Shown here piece by piece: positions 34,572 to 46,569 of a stretch of DNA of 64,000 nucleotides. Location of the stretch: assembly GCA_028583415.1 (NCBI GenBank), contig CM053266.1, positions 78,193,237 to 78,257,236 of the forward strand. The letters are read 5' to 3'. How positions within the stretch are numbered: position 1 is the first letter of the stretch; each line of letters starts with the position of its first letter. Source of the DNA: Protea cynaroides. Taxonomy: Eukaryota; Streptophyta; Magnoliopsida; Proteales; Proteaceae. The notes beneath the pieces are model-generated. The model saw only the letters and a list, made by a program, of their open reading frames with translations. It was not told where the DNA came from and ran no database searches. The position numbers were made by a program, and so were the translations under genes.

Positions 34572-35319
34572 CAACATCTAGTGACCACAGAACCTAATCC
34601 CTCAGGTATGCATTTGTCATTTCCATTTCGTCAATTACATGTCTTATTTTCCAAGTATGGGCCTCGGTTCAAACCAATAGGGTAATGTCAACATGTTGTC
34701 TCTTTTAATCAATGAGTACAGATCTAGACTGGGGTATGTTCCTACCAAGTGAGATCTGAGGCTGATAGAAGAGAAACAGAAGAGAGCTGATGATGCATTT
34801 TGGAGGCTCGAAAGGAGAAAATATAAGAGTAGTAGTAGGGGTCCAATAAGGGCAACAAACAAGAGCCAAAGTGGTAACCATAGAGGACAGATGAACCGGT
34901 CTATTAAGTGCAGTTTGACAGTTTAGATGAGGATGAGTAGGTCATTCCATACTTAAAGACACTCAATGGGTATTTCATCTAAGAAGGAAAAGACATCACA
35001 TTCTACGGTTTCCCTAAATCGTGGCTAGACATAAACCTCCAGAGGCAAGGGCTTTGAGATGTTTTTTTACTGCAACATTAACTGGATAGAGCTAGAAGAG
35101 ATCAAGATTCAAAGGCTGAGTGAGGAGCAATAGTCAGAGAGTGGGATGATCGACATCGACAATCTATGTAATGAGGACCAAGTTTTGATACTCACTGGAA
35201 AAGACCAAGACGGAGATCCTAATTTGTAACCACTCATCCTCCCCATCAGCGAAATGATCCCAAACTGGAGTTGTTTAGATCACTTTGTCTACTCAAAAGA
35301 GTTTTCATGTAATTAGTAT
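34572..35319 (+). pseudogene. Tat-2 protease-RT spacer, ending at a pol deletion
   Basis: It matches Tat-1 6540-7150 (RRLERRKYKSS, KTLNGYF). The match ends at CATGTAATTAGTATAG (about 35319). The next sequence corresponds to Tat-1 beyond integrase, so about 3.5 kb coding for RT, both RNases H and integrase is missing. Confidence 0.6.
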
Positions 35320-36844
35320 AGTCCATGTATAGCTTCCACAAAATAAAAAAAGAAAAAGAAAAAAAAAAAAGGAGAGCTAGACAAGAGATAAGGATGTTGG
35401 ATGGCATTTTCCAACGAAAGTTAGTTGAGAGTTTAGTTGTTTCTTGCATCTCTTGGCATATCTATTTTATTAAAGTTTCATTGGTAGAGAGTCGATTCAT
35501 TTTCCATGCTTCAACAAAGTCACAATTTTAAAGCTTGATGGAAACTAATCCCAATTACGGTACATCGACTACACATGATGGTAAGATTGATCTTTGTCGT
35601 CTTTCATAGACATAAGTTGGACTGAACTTTTGATTTTGACCACTACGACCCGCCTTTACAGGGAACAGTCTCATCACCTCATCATCATCAAAGTATTATT
35701 TCTTATCGGCAATAAACTCTTCCTCCCGTCCATAAATCCGACAGTCATCCAAAGAGTCTCCATTATAAGCCCTTCATTGATCAATCAAAATTTCATGACA
35801 TGGCCTCTAGTGAGCATATCAGTTCTTTATGCATAAAATTGCTCATTAAGTCTGACTGGAATGCCCATTTATCTTTCATTAATTTAACGATGTCTAAGGA
35901 TTCTGATAGTCTATTTTTTGGAAAGCCAATAAAATGATGTCTCATTAGTGGGATGAACCATTCTACATAAATAATCAAACACTCTCCCAATGGTAGACCC
36001 ATATGCATAGTTTCTTATCAGTCCGTTTGGACCTTCGTTATCATATTTGTCTATGGACTTAGAGATTTTAGGCTTAAATGTGGTCACAACTGATTCGGTG
36101 TCTTGATACAGCTTGTAGAGATGAATTCTTTATCTGAGTTGCTCCAAGAGGGAAAGAGCTATTTGGTGTCATATCTAGATCTGGCATGGGATTCCATTCC
36201 CTTAAGACTACTTTTAATGATTACTTGAGAATCGCCTACCTATCAATGGATGCAGATGCTGATTTCAACATTAGGATATGAATTACCCATTTGCCCTAGA
36301 CATCACACATTGAGAAGCTACTTGTGAGTTTAAATGCCATAGAATCTTGCGCAGATCCATTGGCGACACATTCGCCACATGGGGACCCTTTTGTTTACTC
36401 TCACTGAAGTCATTTGAACAAAAAGAAAGGGAAAGTCAAACAATAAATGAAAATCTTGAGGCTACCAATCTTATTTACCCTCCATTAGGGAAGAGATACT
36501 TTCTCATTCGAGAGCGAACATCTATCTGGGAGGATGATTCAAAGCAATATTTGTTGATAAAGAGAATTTCTTCCCAATCTTTTGGCCATATCCATATGTT
36601 ATTGGTGACTTCATGTCAAGAAGATCCAGTTGCCGATGCAATCAAGGTGGAATTCATCCAACACTTTACAGAGAATCCAAAGCATACCTAGTTTACCTCC
36701 ATAGATAACTTCTTCTTATCCTAGTGCAAGTCATACCTAGATGAGTTTACCAAAGCCTTACCTTTTTCTTCCCTCGAGGGCCTGAGACACCAACAGATAA
36801 CAAACATGCCATTTTCAAGCCGGTTGGTACACTAGGGGTATAGA
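35320..36844 (+). other. Tat-2 region after the deletion
   Basis: An A-rich run (about 35340-35372) and blocks such as TCATCACCTCATCATCATCAA resemble the post-integrase part of Tat-1 and Tat-3 up to about 36060. From about 36100 to 36844 the sequence is not clearly shared with the other units. A 114-codon open frame at 36347-36691 carries no domain I recognise. The Tekay-like element inserts at 36850. Confidence 0.45.
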
Positions 36845-36849
36845 TACAT

Positions 36850-39117
36850 TGTCACACCCCAATTCTGATCCAACTAGAATGGTGTGAGTGAACTACCATT
36901 GAACCAACGGTTTACAAAAGGATCTCGAATAGACCGTGTCCACTCATACAAACCATTACACATAACCACAATCAGAATATAAAAAATACAGCGGAAGTCT
37001 TTAAATAAATGAACAGAGAATCTATTGATAAATTAAAAAGAATATCCAATTATTCAAATCCAAACATAAAATATCATATCCTTACTTCCACTTAATCCAA
37101 CTGAAAATAACTGAAACAAATAGATAAAAATCCAATCAAAGGTACACGCAGAAAGGGCACTCGCATGAAGCGTCATGCTCGTCCTCTCCTGCCTGTACAC
37201 CCAAAGCAGCAACATCACTATACGCCGGAGCGTTCATGTAGTCATCCACCATATAACCTTCATCAACATCTAAAAACATGTATATATACAAAGGGTGAGC
37301 TCACAACTTAGCTCAGTAAGACAATCAGACAGTTTCACAATATTATGCATGAGTAACAATCAATTTTATGCTATGGTCTAGTTTAAGTTTGCAATGTGCT
37401 ATAGAAAGGTTTGGTGGCCCTCGCACCTCTATACACAAGTGTGTGGCACCTCATGGATCACACCCCCATTGGCCCACATGCACCCATCATGGAATAGAGA
37501 TAGAGCTAAGATACCCCCGTACCTCCCCTGATGCTCTACCCATACCAGTACCTAAGCCCCTACTGGCCAGGGCTCGCAAACTGGGCTTGCAACTAACCAA
37601 TCCTATTTATCATCAATGTATGCTCTATCCTAGCACAACCGTCTATGGCATAGAGATAGAGTAAGGCATTCCCACACCTCCCCTGATGCCCTATCCACAA
37701 CTAACCCACTAGGATAGATACATAACGCAGGTAGACCCTATCACAACATAACTCCCTACGGCATAGAGATAGAGCTAAAACATCATGGATAAGCCAGCGT
37801 CGACCTCGGAGACCACAATGCCACATAACCATGGCCAGGCCAGCATCAACATCGGAGACCACCGTACCACGACCTTCCCCTGATGCCCCACCCGTACCAA
37901 GCATGTTAAGATAGAATACTACAAAAAGTGCTAGTGTGAGGAGCGATCCCAGGCCCATGCCCCACTCCACACACTAACGAAAACAATCACATGCTTAACA
38001 ATCACATCCTATCAATGCATGAACAATAATAATAACTTAAAGTAAAGGATGGCATTTGAATATGCACAAACATCACATCATATATATTCAGTGTTAATAA
38101 CAAAGATTTACTATCCATTAATTATTAGGTTTAGGTCAGACTCCCTTACCTGACGCTCGTTTGTTAGCTTGCTCCACGTCGCAAGATCCAAACGAAAAGT
38201 CACAAAGTCCTACAATATTATTAGGGTTTCATTAGAATAGTTTCCTTAAGGTTTCATGTTGGTCGGAAACCAACAAAGTCCAAAACCAGCCTTTCAGAGC
38301 TGACCGGTTGCAACATGCCGGTTGCAGCTCTGTGGGCAAACTAGCAACCGGTATGGTCGATCGGTATGTCTCCGAAAGACCATATACTTGGTTTTTTGAC
38401 TGCCGTCGATCGTTTTCCTTAGATTTGCAGGGTTTCTCCTATCCATTCTAAGTCTAATCTTTGAGTTAGAGTTATCCCCAACTCATTCAAGTCTTATTTC
38501 GATGAATATCATCTCGGAACTCGAATCTAAGGTTTGACGGCAACTTAGGGTTTTAAGGTCCAGTTAGGGTTTTCGATCAATACCTACTTTGCATGGTATT
38601 GATCCACCCACACCACTATCCTAGAGTCATAGGGTAAGAAGAATGGTTAAAACACTTACCGTTGACTAGCATAGAGTGAGCTTCGTCGAACGGCAATGGC
38701 GGCACCTCCTTCTTCTTCCTAGCTCCTTCTTCTTTCCAACCTCTTTCTCTTCTCTAGGGTTTGTGAGAGACAATGGAAAGGATTTAAGGAGGTTTAAGGG
38801 TGTATTTATAGGCTAACATTAGGGTTTAGTAACCCTATTAAGATTAGGAAGGTTCAGGCATTAGGGTTTAGAAAAATGGGATCCACAGAGATCCAATTCG
38901 GATCTCCCACTCATTGCCGAGAGCTGACCGGTCGACCGGGTACCAAGACCAAGTACCATCGACCCGGTCAACATAAAATGATGATTATTTGACCGTCTTT
39001 GATTCAATTTCGTACTGTTTGTCATCCGCCGTCCCGTCCGGCCCGGTGGATGATTGGAAGACCTGTTACGACACAAAACCAAGGTTTAGACCGGGTTTAC
39101 AGAGTGAGGGTCTTACA
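36850..39117 (-). repeat. Tekay-like 3' LTR (subfamily A)
   Basis: TGTCACACCCC...GGGTCTTACA as read on +, 2268 bp. The TATA-like box is at 38803-38811 on the minus strand. Donor-like sites on the minus strand are near 38659 and 38150, and acceptor-like TTGTAG is at about 38210. By eye it differs from the partner LTR by few substitutions and small indels. Confidence 0.92.
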
Positions 39118-39203
39118 ACTCCCCCACCCTTAAAAGAAATTTTGTCCTGAAATTTGCATGTAGGTTTCACAACTCCCCCACCCTTAAAAGAAATTTTGGC
39201 CTC
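39118..39203 (-). other. duplicated polypurine-tract region next to the 3' LTR
   Basis: ACTCCCCCACCCTTAAAAG on + (purine-rich on the element strand) directly abuts the LTR. A second copy with matching neighbours lies about 56 bases on (39173 on). One or both could prime plus-strand synthesis. Confidence 0.6.
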
Positions 39204-40440
39204 GAAATTTGAACGTTCCTTGATCGTCGAAAAGGTTAGGGTACTCCTTCCTCATTGCGCTCTCCTCTTCCCAAGTAATTTCTTCGACATTTTGGCTTCT
39301 CCAATGCACCTTCACATAATGGATATCCTTGGTTCGAAGTTGTTGTACCTTTCGACTTGAGAGCATCACAGGCACCACTTCGAATGTTAAGTCTTCAGTC
39401 AAGTCTGGGGGATCTACAGTCAAGATGTGCGATGGATCTCTAACATACTTCTTTAGTAATGATACATGGAACACGTTATGAACGCTTAACATAGATGGTG
39501 GTAGAGCCAATGGATATGCTACATTACCACGTCGGGTCAATATCTCATATGGTCCCACATACCTGGGGCATAGCTTCCCCTTCTTACCAAACCGTTTCAG
39601 ACCTCGCACCGGTGATACCTTCAAGAATACTTTATCACCCACTGCAAACTCCAGATCCCGACGTCGATTATCCGCATAGTGCTTCTGTCGAACTTGAGCT
39701 GTCTTTACTCTCTCTCTCTTTGATTTGATCAATCACTCGACAAGTTTCTTCAACAAACTCCGGTCCTACAATTCTTCTTTCTCCCATCTCGTTCCATAAT
39801 AAAGGTGTACGACACTTCTCCCCATAGAGTGCTTCATATGGGGCCATCTGAATTGTAGCCTGATAACTGTTGTTATAAGCGAACTCGATGAGTGATAGTT
39901 TCTCATCCCAAGCTCCCTTGAAATCTAATGCACAAGCTCGGAGCATATCTTCTAAAATTTGAATAGTTCATTACGTCGTCCGTCGAGGGTGAAAAGTTGT
40001 ACCGAACTTCAACTTTATTCCCATAGCTTTTCGTAATCCTTCCCGTAACTTTGATGTAAAATGGGGATCTCCGTCGGATACTATACTCTGGAACGCCATG
40101 AAGTCGACTATATTATCAACATATAACTTGGCCGGTTTCTCCATGGTATCCGAGGTCGACCGCAATAAATCGAGCTGTCTTGGTGAGTCGATCTACTATA
40201 ACCCAAACTGCATCCACTGACCTTGGTGTCAAAGGTAGGCCAGTGACAAAATCCATAGTAATGCAATCCCACTTCCATGCAGGTTCCGGTAAACCTGCTG
40301 GCCTCTGCCTTTCTGCTTTAACTTGTTGACAATTTAGACATTGGAACACGAAACGAGCTATATCTGCTTTCATACCCCTCCACCAATATAGTCTTCTTAA
40401 ATCATGGTACATTTTGGTACTTCCTGGATGTACCGAATAT
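39184..40440 (-). pseudogene. Tekay-like integrase with chromodomain-like tail
   Basis: The segment runs from 40440 down to 39184 in at least four frames. It shows CLNCQQVKAERQRPAG (zinc-binding Cys pair and linker), WDCITMDFVTGLP with the first catalytic Asp, IVSDGDPHFTSKL with the second, and an ILEDML segment with the Glu just before the ACALDFKGAWD block (about 39946). The last frame (39184-39732) has KVFLKVSPVRG, CPRYVGPYEIL (GPY/F module) and a tail KVQQLRTKDIHYVKVHW...WEEE that resembles a group II chromodomain. Such tails are thought to bind chromatin and steer integration. Frameshifts near 39730, 39960, 40120 and 40410 break it. Confidence 0.85.
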
Positions 40441-41200
40441 GGAGTGTAATGAGCTTCCAGTCATAACTTCGATCTCGATATTGCGTCTTCACTCTCGGGT
40501 ATACATAACCGTCGGGATACCTGAGTACCTTGTCCGAATCCAAGGTAAAGTCGGGATGGCCCGTACCCTTCTCTAGGTCTTCTTGTCTTGTCTTGAGATG
40601 TGGATCCTGTAGGATTGCTACCTTGACTTCATCAACTAGATCCGGTGAGATCTTCAAAGCTGCGAACATCATGGTGAACTTATGAATTAAGCCTTGCTCG
40701 ACTGGATCTTCTACAGTTTCTATTATATACTCTTCATCTCTTTCAATTGAACTTGAGGCTGTGACACATAATGCAGCATTCGCACTTGGTCCTGCCTCAG
40801 GTTTTGATGCCCACTTTCTGCTTAAGGCGTCAGCCACAACATTTGCTTTACCCGGATGATACTGGATGTCACAATCATAATCTTTTAATAACTCCAGCCA
40901 TCTCCCCTGTCTCATATTCGGGATCCTTCGAGTGAAAAGATAAGTTAAGCTCTTGTGATCGACTTGATCTGAAACTTCTCACCATACAAGTAGTGTCTCC
41001 AAGTCTTGATTGCATGTATAACCTGCTAGTTCCAAATCATGCGTAGGGATAGTTTCTTCTCATGCTCCTTTAAGCGTCTTGATGCGTAAGCAATCCACGT
41101 TCTCCTTGCATCAATACACACCCAATACCCAACCCTGAAGCATCTGTATATAAAGTAAACGGTACGCTTGGTTCTGGGATGGTCAAAATAGGTGCAGAGA
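40441..41200 (-). pseudogene. Tekay-like RNase H and connection to integrase
   Basis: The frame 40397-40915 holds the RNase H C-terminal end: RQGRWLELLKDYDCDIQY, then HPGKANVVADALSRK, followed by a poorly conserved linker. The N-terminal half (40916-41200) is out of frame but still recognisable in translation (a YLYGEKFQI block followed by DH). At least one frameshift separates it from RT. Confidence 0.75.
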
Positions 41201-42018
41201 TTAGTTTGACTTTAAGGTCTGAAAACACTTCTTGCATTCATCTGTCCATATGAATTTCTCCCCCTTCTTGGTCAATCTGGTGAGTGGAACAGCGATTCTG
41301 GAGTAGTCTTCCACGAACCTTCTATCATAACCAGCCAACCCAAGGAAACTACGAATCTCCGCAATAGATTTTGGTGCTTCCCATCCTACTATAGCAGCTA
41401 TCTTACTTGGATCAACCTTGATACCGTCTTCAGATACTACATGGCCCAAGAAAGCCACTTTCTTCAGCCAAAACTCGTACTTCTTGAACTTAGCATAAAG
41501 CTTTTCTTGTCTTAGCCGTTGTAGGGCTGCCCTCAAATGTGTTGTATGAGTCTCCATGTCCTTTGAGTAGACCAATATGTCATCGATGAATACGATGACC
41601 GAAGTGTCCAACATATCATGAAACACTCGGTTCATCAGTTCCATGAATGACGGGGCGTTGGTCAACCCGAATGACATGACTAGAAACTCATAATGCCCAT
41701 ACCTCGCCCGGCAGTCTTCGAATATCTTGGCCATGATCTTCGTTGGGGATACCCCGATCGGAGATCAATCTTGAGAAATCCTTTGTACCCGCAGGTGATA
41801 GATCATCGATTCTAAGCAAGGGATACCAATTCTTGATCGTCAACTTGTTCAGTTCACGGTAGTCAATGCATAGTCTTACACTTTCGTCTTTCTTCTTGAT
41901 AAATAATACAGGTGCTCCCCAAGGCGAAATGCTAGGTTGTATGAAACCCTTATCTAACAATTCTTGTAATTGGGTCTTTAACTCCTTTAACTCGGTAGGG
42001 GCCATCCTGTATGGTACT
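41201..42018 (-). pseudogene. Tekay-like reverse transcriptase, frameshifted
   Basis: The N-terminal part (down to about 41810) has SVSKVPYRMAPTELKELK, GFIQPSISPWGAPVLFIKKK and LCIDYRELNKLTIKN. The second part (41201-41734) has YGHYEFLVMSFGLTNAPSF, the catalytic FIDDILVYS near 41576-41605, and LGHVVSEDGIKVDPSKI. Between them (about 41735-41800) the expected IDDLFDQL/KIDLRSGY region is shortened and out of frame, which disables the enzyme. Confidence 0.88.
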
Positions 42019-42681
42019 TTAGACACCGACGCCGAACCTGGCATAAGGTCTATTACAAACTCTGTAGCCCTGTCCGATGGTAGACCTGGAAGCTCCTCTG
42101 GAAATACATCTGGAAACTCTCGAACCACATCTATATCTTCCATCTTGTGTGACTCCCACCGTGATGTCGACTACAGATACTAGATACCCCACTCCCCCTT
42201 TCTCTAAGCATCGCTTGGTTTTTAGGGCGGAGAGGATCAGCTTCCACTTCCTAGATAACTTGATCCCAGTGAAGCTATACTCCTTTCCCTTTTTGTCTGT
42301 ATGCACAAGCTTCCTTTCACCACATAATAGGATAGCTGCATGATGGCCTAGCCAATCCATTCCCAAGATGACATCAAAGTCTGCCATCTCAAGTAGTACC
42401 AGACTTTCTTCTAAGTCTCGGCCCTCAATACATACAGTACATGGTCCATAATATTCAGTCAAAGCCACTTCGACTCCTAGTGGAGAGCGAACTACCAAGC
42501 TTGGGTTCAAGTGCTTAACTGGTAACTCCATTCGCTTCCCAAAGGAAATAGAAACAAAGGAGTGCGTGGCCCCAGAGTCAAATAGTACTTTGGTAGGTAT
42601 ACCAGCTACATTTACAATTCCTGAAATTTTATTATCCCTTAGTTCTACATGCGCGTACACACAATGAAAATAGTAAGCCAA
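42019..42681 (-). pseudogene. Tekay-like aspartic protease
   Basis: An open frame of 220 codons holds VLFDSGATHSFVS (active site, about 42560-42595) and FDVILGMDWLGHHAA, the conserved C-terminal block, in normal spacing. It reads on into the DVVREFPDVFPEELPGLPSD region in another frame, so the link to RT is frameshifted near 42140. The protease domain itself looks intact. Confidence 0.8.
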
Positions 42682-43989
42682 ATAGTAAGGGATAGAGTTG
42701 TACCAATGACCACATCAGGTGATGCGGCTGCCTCTTCAGTGGTGACCGTATATACTTTTCCTTGCTGGGGAGGTTGCTTCCTAGGTAGAGTGTAGGTCCT
42801 TGTAATATGACCCACTTGCTGACAGTTGAAACATTTGATATTCGGGTTATATCCAGCATTCTGTGGCACAGGTGGTGCCGTATTGTTCTTAGTGCAATCT
42901 TGTAGCGGTCCCCGTGCCCCTGTATGGGCGGAAGGGTCTATTGTTACTACCACCAGAACTCTCAATAGCGGGTCTCTTCACTCCCCTTTTCTGGGCAAAG
43001 AAGCTGTCCCTCTGACTAGATTCTATCACTCTCGCAACCTGCACAGCCTCATTATAGATTTTCTTGTCCAGACCCAAGATGTGCTCTCTGATGCTTCCAC
43101 GTAGTCCCATGGTGAACCTACGTGTCTTGGTCTCTTCTTCTTGCATACTTTCCGGTGCGAAGAAAAATAACTCCTCGTACCTCTACTGATAAGCATCTAC
43201 AGTCGACTGAGACTGCGGTAGATTAAGGAACTCCTTCTCCATCTAATCTCTAAAGCTCTTCGGAAAATACTTATCGGAGAAGGCAACTTTGAATGCTTCC
43301 CAATCCACCTGTGTATGCTTCGTCTCCAGATATGCCCGTGTAGAATTCCACCAAGCATTCGCATCTTCCTTCAGCATATGAGTGGCAAAACAGGACCTTT
43401 TCATCCTCTGAACAAGTCATTAGTCAGAAATTCTTCTCCATCTCTGCAACCCACTGTGCTGGCCACAATGGTTTCCCTGTCTTACCTGTGAATGAAGAAG
43501 GCTTCAGCTTTAGGAATCTGTCCACCGCCCAACTCAAATCGTGTTGTCCCTGTGTATTCATTCTGTACCATGGTGGTGGATACGGATATGCTCCTTGTAA
43601 GCAGAAGATGACAGGAACTGGTGTGGTGGTGGTACATTCTGGGGTTGGCCCATCGGCCCTAGACTACCATGCATCGGCTGTGTAGTATTATTCCCTCCAG
43701 ACTCGGGCGTACCTCCAGTGGGAACAGAACCCGGTGTCCTGAACATCTTCGTGATCTCGCCGGGAATTCTTTCAGCGAGCTTGCATCCGATAAACCAGGT
43801 TTGTAACAATGGTCTCTCTGAATTCCTGTGAGGTGGGCCAGGTAAATTTGTCGGTACCTCTGGAACCTGTTCTTCCTCAACTTCCGGACTTGGTTCTCTA
43901 ACATGGCCTGGTTCAACCTGTTCTTCTTCCTCGAGGTGCATCCTAGCCTCGTGACGCTTTCGACCCCTACGACCGTTTCCGCCCACCAT
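42682..43989 (-). pseudogene. gag: Tekay-like gag
   Basis: An ATG at 43989 starts a Glu-rich N-terminal part (to 43558). The capsid middle (43150-43550) is in broken frames. The segment 42889-43146 reads TRRFTMGLRGSIREHI and ARVIESSQRD. The zinc knuckle is CFNCQQVGHITRTY (about 42790-42836), with Tyr where the last Cys should be. This Cys loss and several stops make it non-functional. Confidence 0.75.
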
Positions 43990-44149
43990 CTCAGACTATT
44001 CTGTTTGAATCTGAGAAGAAGACATAACACATGAGAATGAAACAATAGTGGTGTTAGTCTTGAACAATATAAGGCGAAACATGCCAAAAAGGAGTATTTA
44101 AATTTACAAAATTTTAAAATTTTTTCGTAGATTTTTCTGGCTATTCCGG

Positions 44150-44535
44150 TGCTGACCGGTCGCAACATACCGGTCGCACACTTTAGAATATTTGCGACCG
44201 GTATATCGACCCGGTCGAATTAAAAATTCTGACCGAGACATAGCGGTCGCAGACCCGAAGGGGTACCCGGTCGACACTCAGAGAGCGGTCTGCGACCGGT
44301 ATAGTCGACCGGTCAGAATAAAATTCTGACCAAGACATGGCGGTCGCAGGCCAGTAGGGATACCGGTCGCAGGCCTGTAGGGATACCGGTCGACCGGTAT
44401 GGGCAAAACCGTCGACCGGTATGCCCAGAAAGGGCATAAATTCGCAAAAAAAGTGAGAAATTTCTCACTTTTTCCTTCTCTTTTCTTTCCGGTGGCGATT
44501 CCTCTCTGCCATTCCAAGCTTCTATAGTCCGACCG
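44150..44535. repeat. cluster of ACCGGTCG-type motifs upstream of gag and of the antisense gene
   Basis: Over ten copies of GACCGGT/ACCGGTC variants stand in about 380 bp, several as ACCGGTCGACCGGTATG. The same motif is found in the clusters of the LTR A copies (28660-28735, 29280-29430). It lies between the minus-strand gag start and the plus-strand leader of the antisense gene. Confidence 0.75.
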
Positions 44536-45030
44536 GTCACTCTAGAAGTGGTTTCTTGTGATTCGGACTTGGCATATCGTCTCCAGGTAAGTCTCTTCCC
44601 CCTCTATCAAGTTTTTATAAATTTTCATATCGTCTTTTCCTAGAAATTTTCTATTTTTCTTCGATTGAGAGATTTTAACCGTAGGAACTCTCTTCCTTCG
44701 GCTTAGAAAGGGTTTAGGGACCCCTAAGAGCAAAATCCCTCAACCAATTTGAGGTTACACCAAACGATTTTCATAAAAATCAAATTTTTACACTTTTTAA
44801 CCTAGATTTTCAAAAAAAATTCGAAATTTCCTATTTTTTTTTTAAATTTTCTGAAATTCTTATTGTAATTGCCTGTGATTGGTTTGTTGAAGAGTGTGGG
44901 GGTTACGTAAGTCCTCCTCCCCATGTTTTTGGGTGAGTTCGAGGCTTTTTCTCGAATTACAATCGTTATGCTGTCGAAATTTCGACAAAATCTAACATTT
45001 TCTTCTTATTTTCTTTTGTTTTGCAGTTTA
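44434..45030 (+). promoter_or_regulatory. predicted promoter, 5' exon and intron of the antisense gene
   Basis: On the plus strand a weak TATA-like GCATAAATTC (44434-44443) is followed by a pyrimidine-rich leader, then TCTCCAG|GTAAGTC (donor, GT at 44587), and after 440 bases a long T-rich run and TTTTGCAG (AG at 45025-45026). The ATG is at 45031. Donor and acceptor are both near-perfect plant consensus, and spacing is normal for a plant intron. The promoter is weak inference; the intron is better supported. Confidence 0.55.
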
Positions 45031-46229
45031 ATGGCTCCACGACGTGCTCTTGGCAAACGTCCTCATGGCTCGAGCGTACGCGCTTCTCAGCCACCAGCTT
45101 CACAACTCGACGAGCGTTTGGTTTCGTTCCTTGGAGGCACAAGCTCGTTTCCCATGGTTTGACAGCAAAAACATCGAATCTGGGCGTCGAGTTAACTTGG
45201 ATCGGTTGGAGAGGTTCGATTGCGAGCCGCTTGACGCGCTTGGGTGGGTGCCTTAATATCCTAACAGATACCACCCGTCCCAACCTGGTTAAGCATTTTT
45301 ATGCTAACCTAGAGCTGCATGGGGATGTCAACGATCCCAACCAAGGTAGGGACTTGCGCATCTCCAGCTACGTCAAGGGTGTACCTATCTCCTTCAACAC
45401 CCACCAATTAGCTGACCTGCTGGGGGTACCCAATGATGGAGACTTGGTATACTACCCTCCAAAGGTGAAGGGCTATCTGAGAGAGGACCTATGCCAAGAG
45501 ATCGTAGAGCAAATCCTAAATCCTGAGGCTCCTATGAAGGCGGCTAGTCTGAAGCCCCTAGCTCGAGTCTATAGCCGCATCATCCAGCACGACATTGTGC
45601 CCCCGGAGCGGCCACTACAAAGTGAGTTATCTCAGCTCACTCAAGACATCACCCTCTGCGTCGCACCGGGAGTAGGTCTCTCTCCTTACCTCATCATCCG
45701 AACCATGCATCGAGGCGACCCGGCCGATCAAGGCCAAGAAACCTTCCATACGGTCATCTCATCACCTTCCCTTCTACGTCGCCTCGGGTGTGAGCATGAG
45801 AGGCGAGGTGACTGTTGAGGATACCATGACATCCGACACGAACCGGGATGCTATTCGAGGATGCGATGGTCGATCTGCCCGTTAGCGACGACGAGTTGGA
45901 GGCTCGCCCCGTCCACTCGGGAGGGTAGCAGCCGCAAGAACAAGCGGCAAGCAAGGCGACCAATGCAGCCTATGCGGCGAGGCCGGGGTGATGATGACGA
46001 TATGGCTAGGGAAGCACCAGTGCTCGTCCCACAGCCTACACCCGTAGCACCACCGTCTACCTCTGGCAATGGACCATCTCAGCCTCCTCCCGACACCGTG
46101 ATGGGTATGTTTACAGAGATCAGGGACGCTCAGCGTGAGATGAGCCGTGACTTGACGCACTTGGCTCGCAGCCTCAGAGTCACACGGGATCAGGTGCACG
46201 GCTCGGGGTCGCTACGAGCGAGATTATGA
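45031..46229 (+). pseudogene. antisense ORF (putative plant transposon protein-like), frameshifted
   Basis: This is plus-strand coding sequence inside the minus-strand chromovirus, five bases after a 3' splice site. Frame 1: MAPRRALGKRPHGSS... to a TGA at 45160. Frame 2 (to 45256): ARFPWFDSKNIESGR...LDALGWVP. Frame 3 (to 45818): TTRPNLVKHFYANLE, RISSYVKGVPISFN, LADLLGVPNDGDLVYYPP, then YLIIRTMHR. A last part (45861-46229) is basic, then Pro-rich, then a helical REMSRDLTHLARSLR end. 'LV..FYANL...SYVKG..I.F....LA.LLG.P' recalls the 'putative plant transposon protein' domain, which is of unknown function. At least three frameshifts disable it. It could also be called an additional ORF (aORF). 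Confidence 0.65.
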
Positions 46230-46554
46230 TATAGCGGACCCCATTCCTCCTAGGCCCCTACCCCATGATTTACTTTCACTTTCTCTCTCTTAACGGTTTG
46301 TCCGATTTGTGGACTGTACCCTGTAGCACTATTTTTATCTGATACTCATTTTCTTATTTAATGAAAGTTTTCATGTTTCACCTAACTAGTGTATGTGCAC
46401 ATGTTAAGTTTCATATTTAGTATAGTATATTATGCTCTTTCTTAATCCGTCTCAGGTATCAAACAATGCTTAGGGTGTGTTTGTATTAAAAAAATTTAAT
46501 ATTTTAACATCGACTTAGTTAAGTGCAATATGGTTTGTTGGACAGAGCCCGAGA
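46230..46554 (-). other. Tekay-like leader between antisense gene and PBS
   Basis: AT-rich, without conserved reading frames on either strand. For the antisense gene it would be the 3' untranslated region; no clear poly(A) signal can be singled out. Confidence 0.5.
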
Positions 46555-46566
46555 GCTCTGATACCA
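46555..46566 (-). other. Tekay-like primer-binding site (tRNA-iMet)
   Basis: GCTCTGATACCA on + is TGGTATCAGAGC on the element strand, three bases from the 5' LTR. It is a perfect initiator tRNA-Met primer site. Confidence 0.92.
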
Positions 46567-46569
46567 AGT

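Noticed and set aside
36347..36691. 114-codon open frame in Tat-2
   Set aside because: Kept only as a remark under the Tat-2 3' region. There is no family I recognise and no counterpart in Tat-1.
46555..46566. tRNA-like match to initiator tRNA-Met, also at 14958 and 55846
   Set aside because: Only the terminal 12 bases match and each abuts an LTR, so these are primer-binding sites, not tRNA genes.
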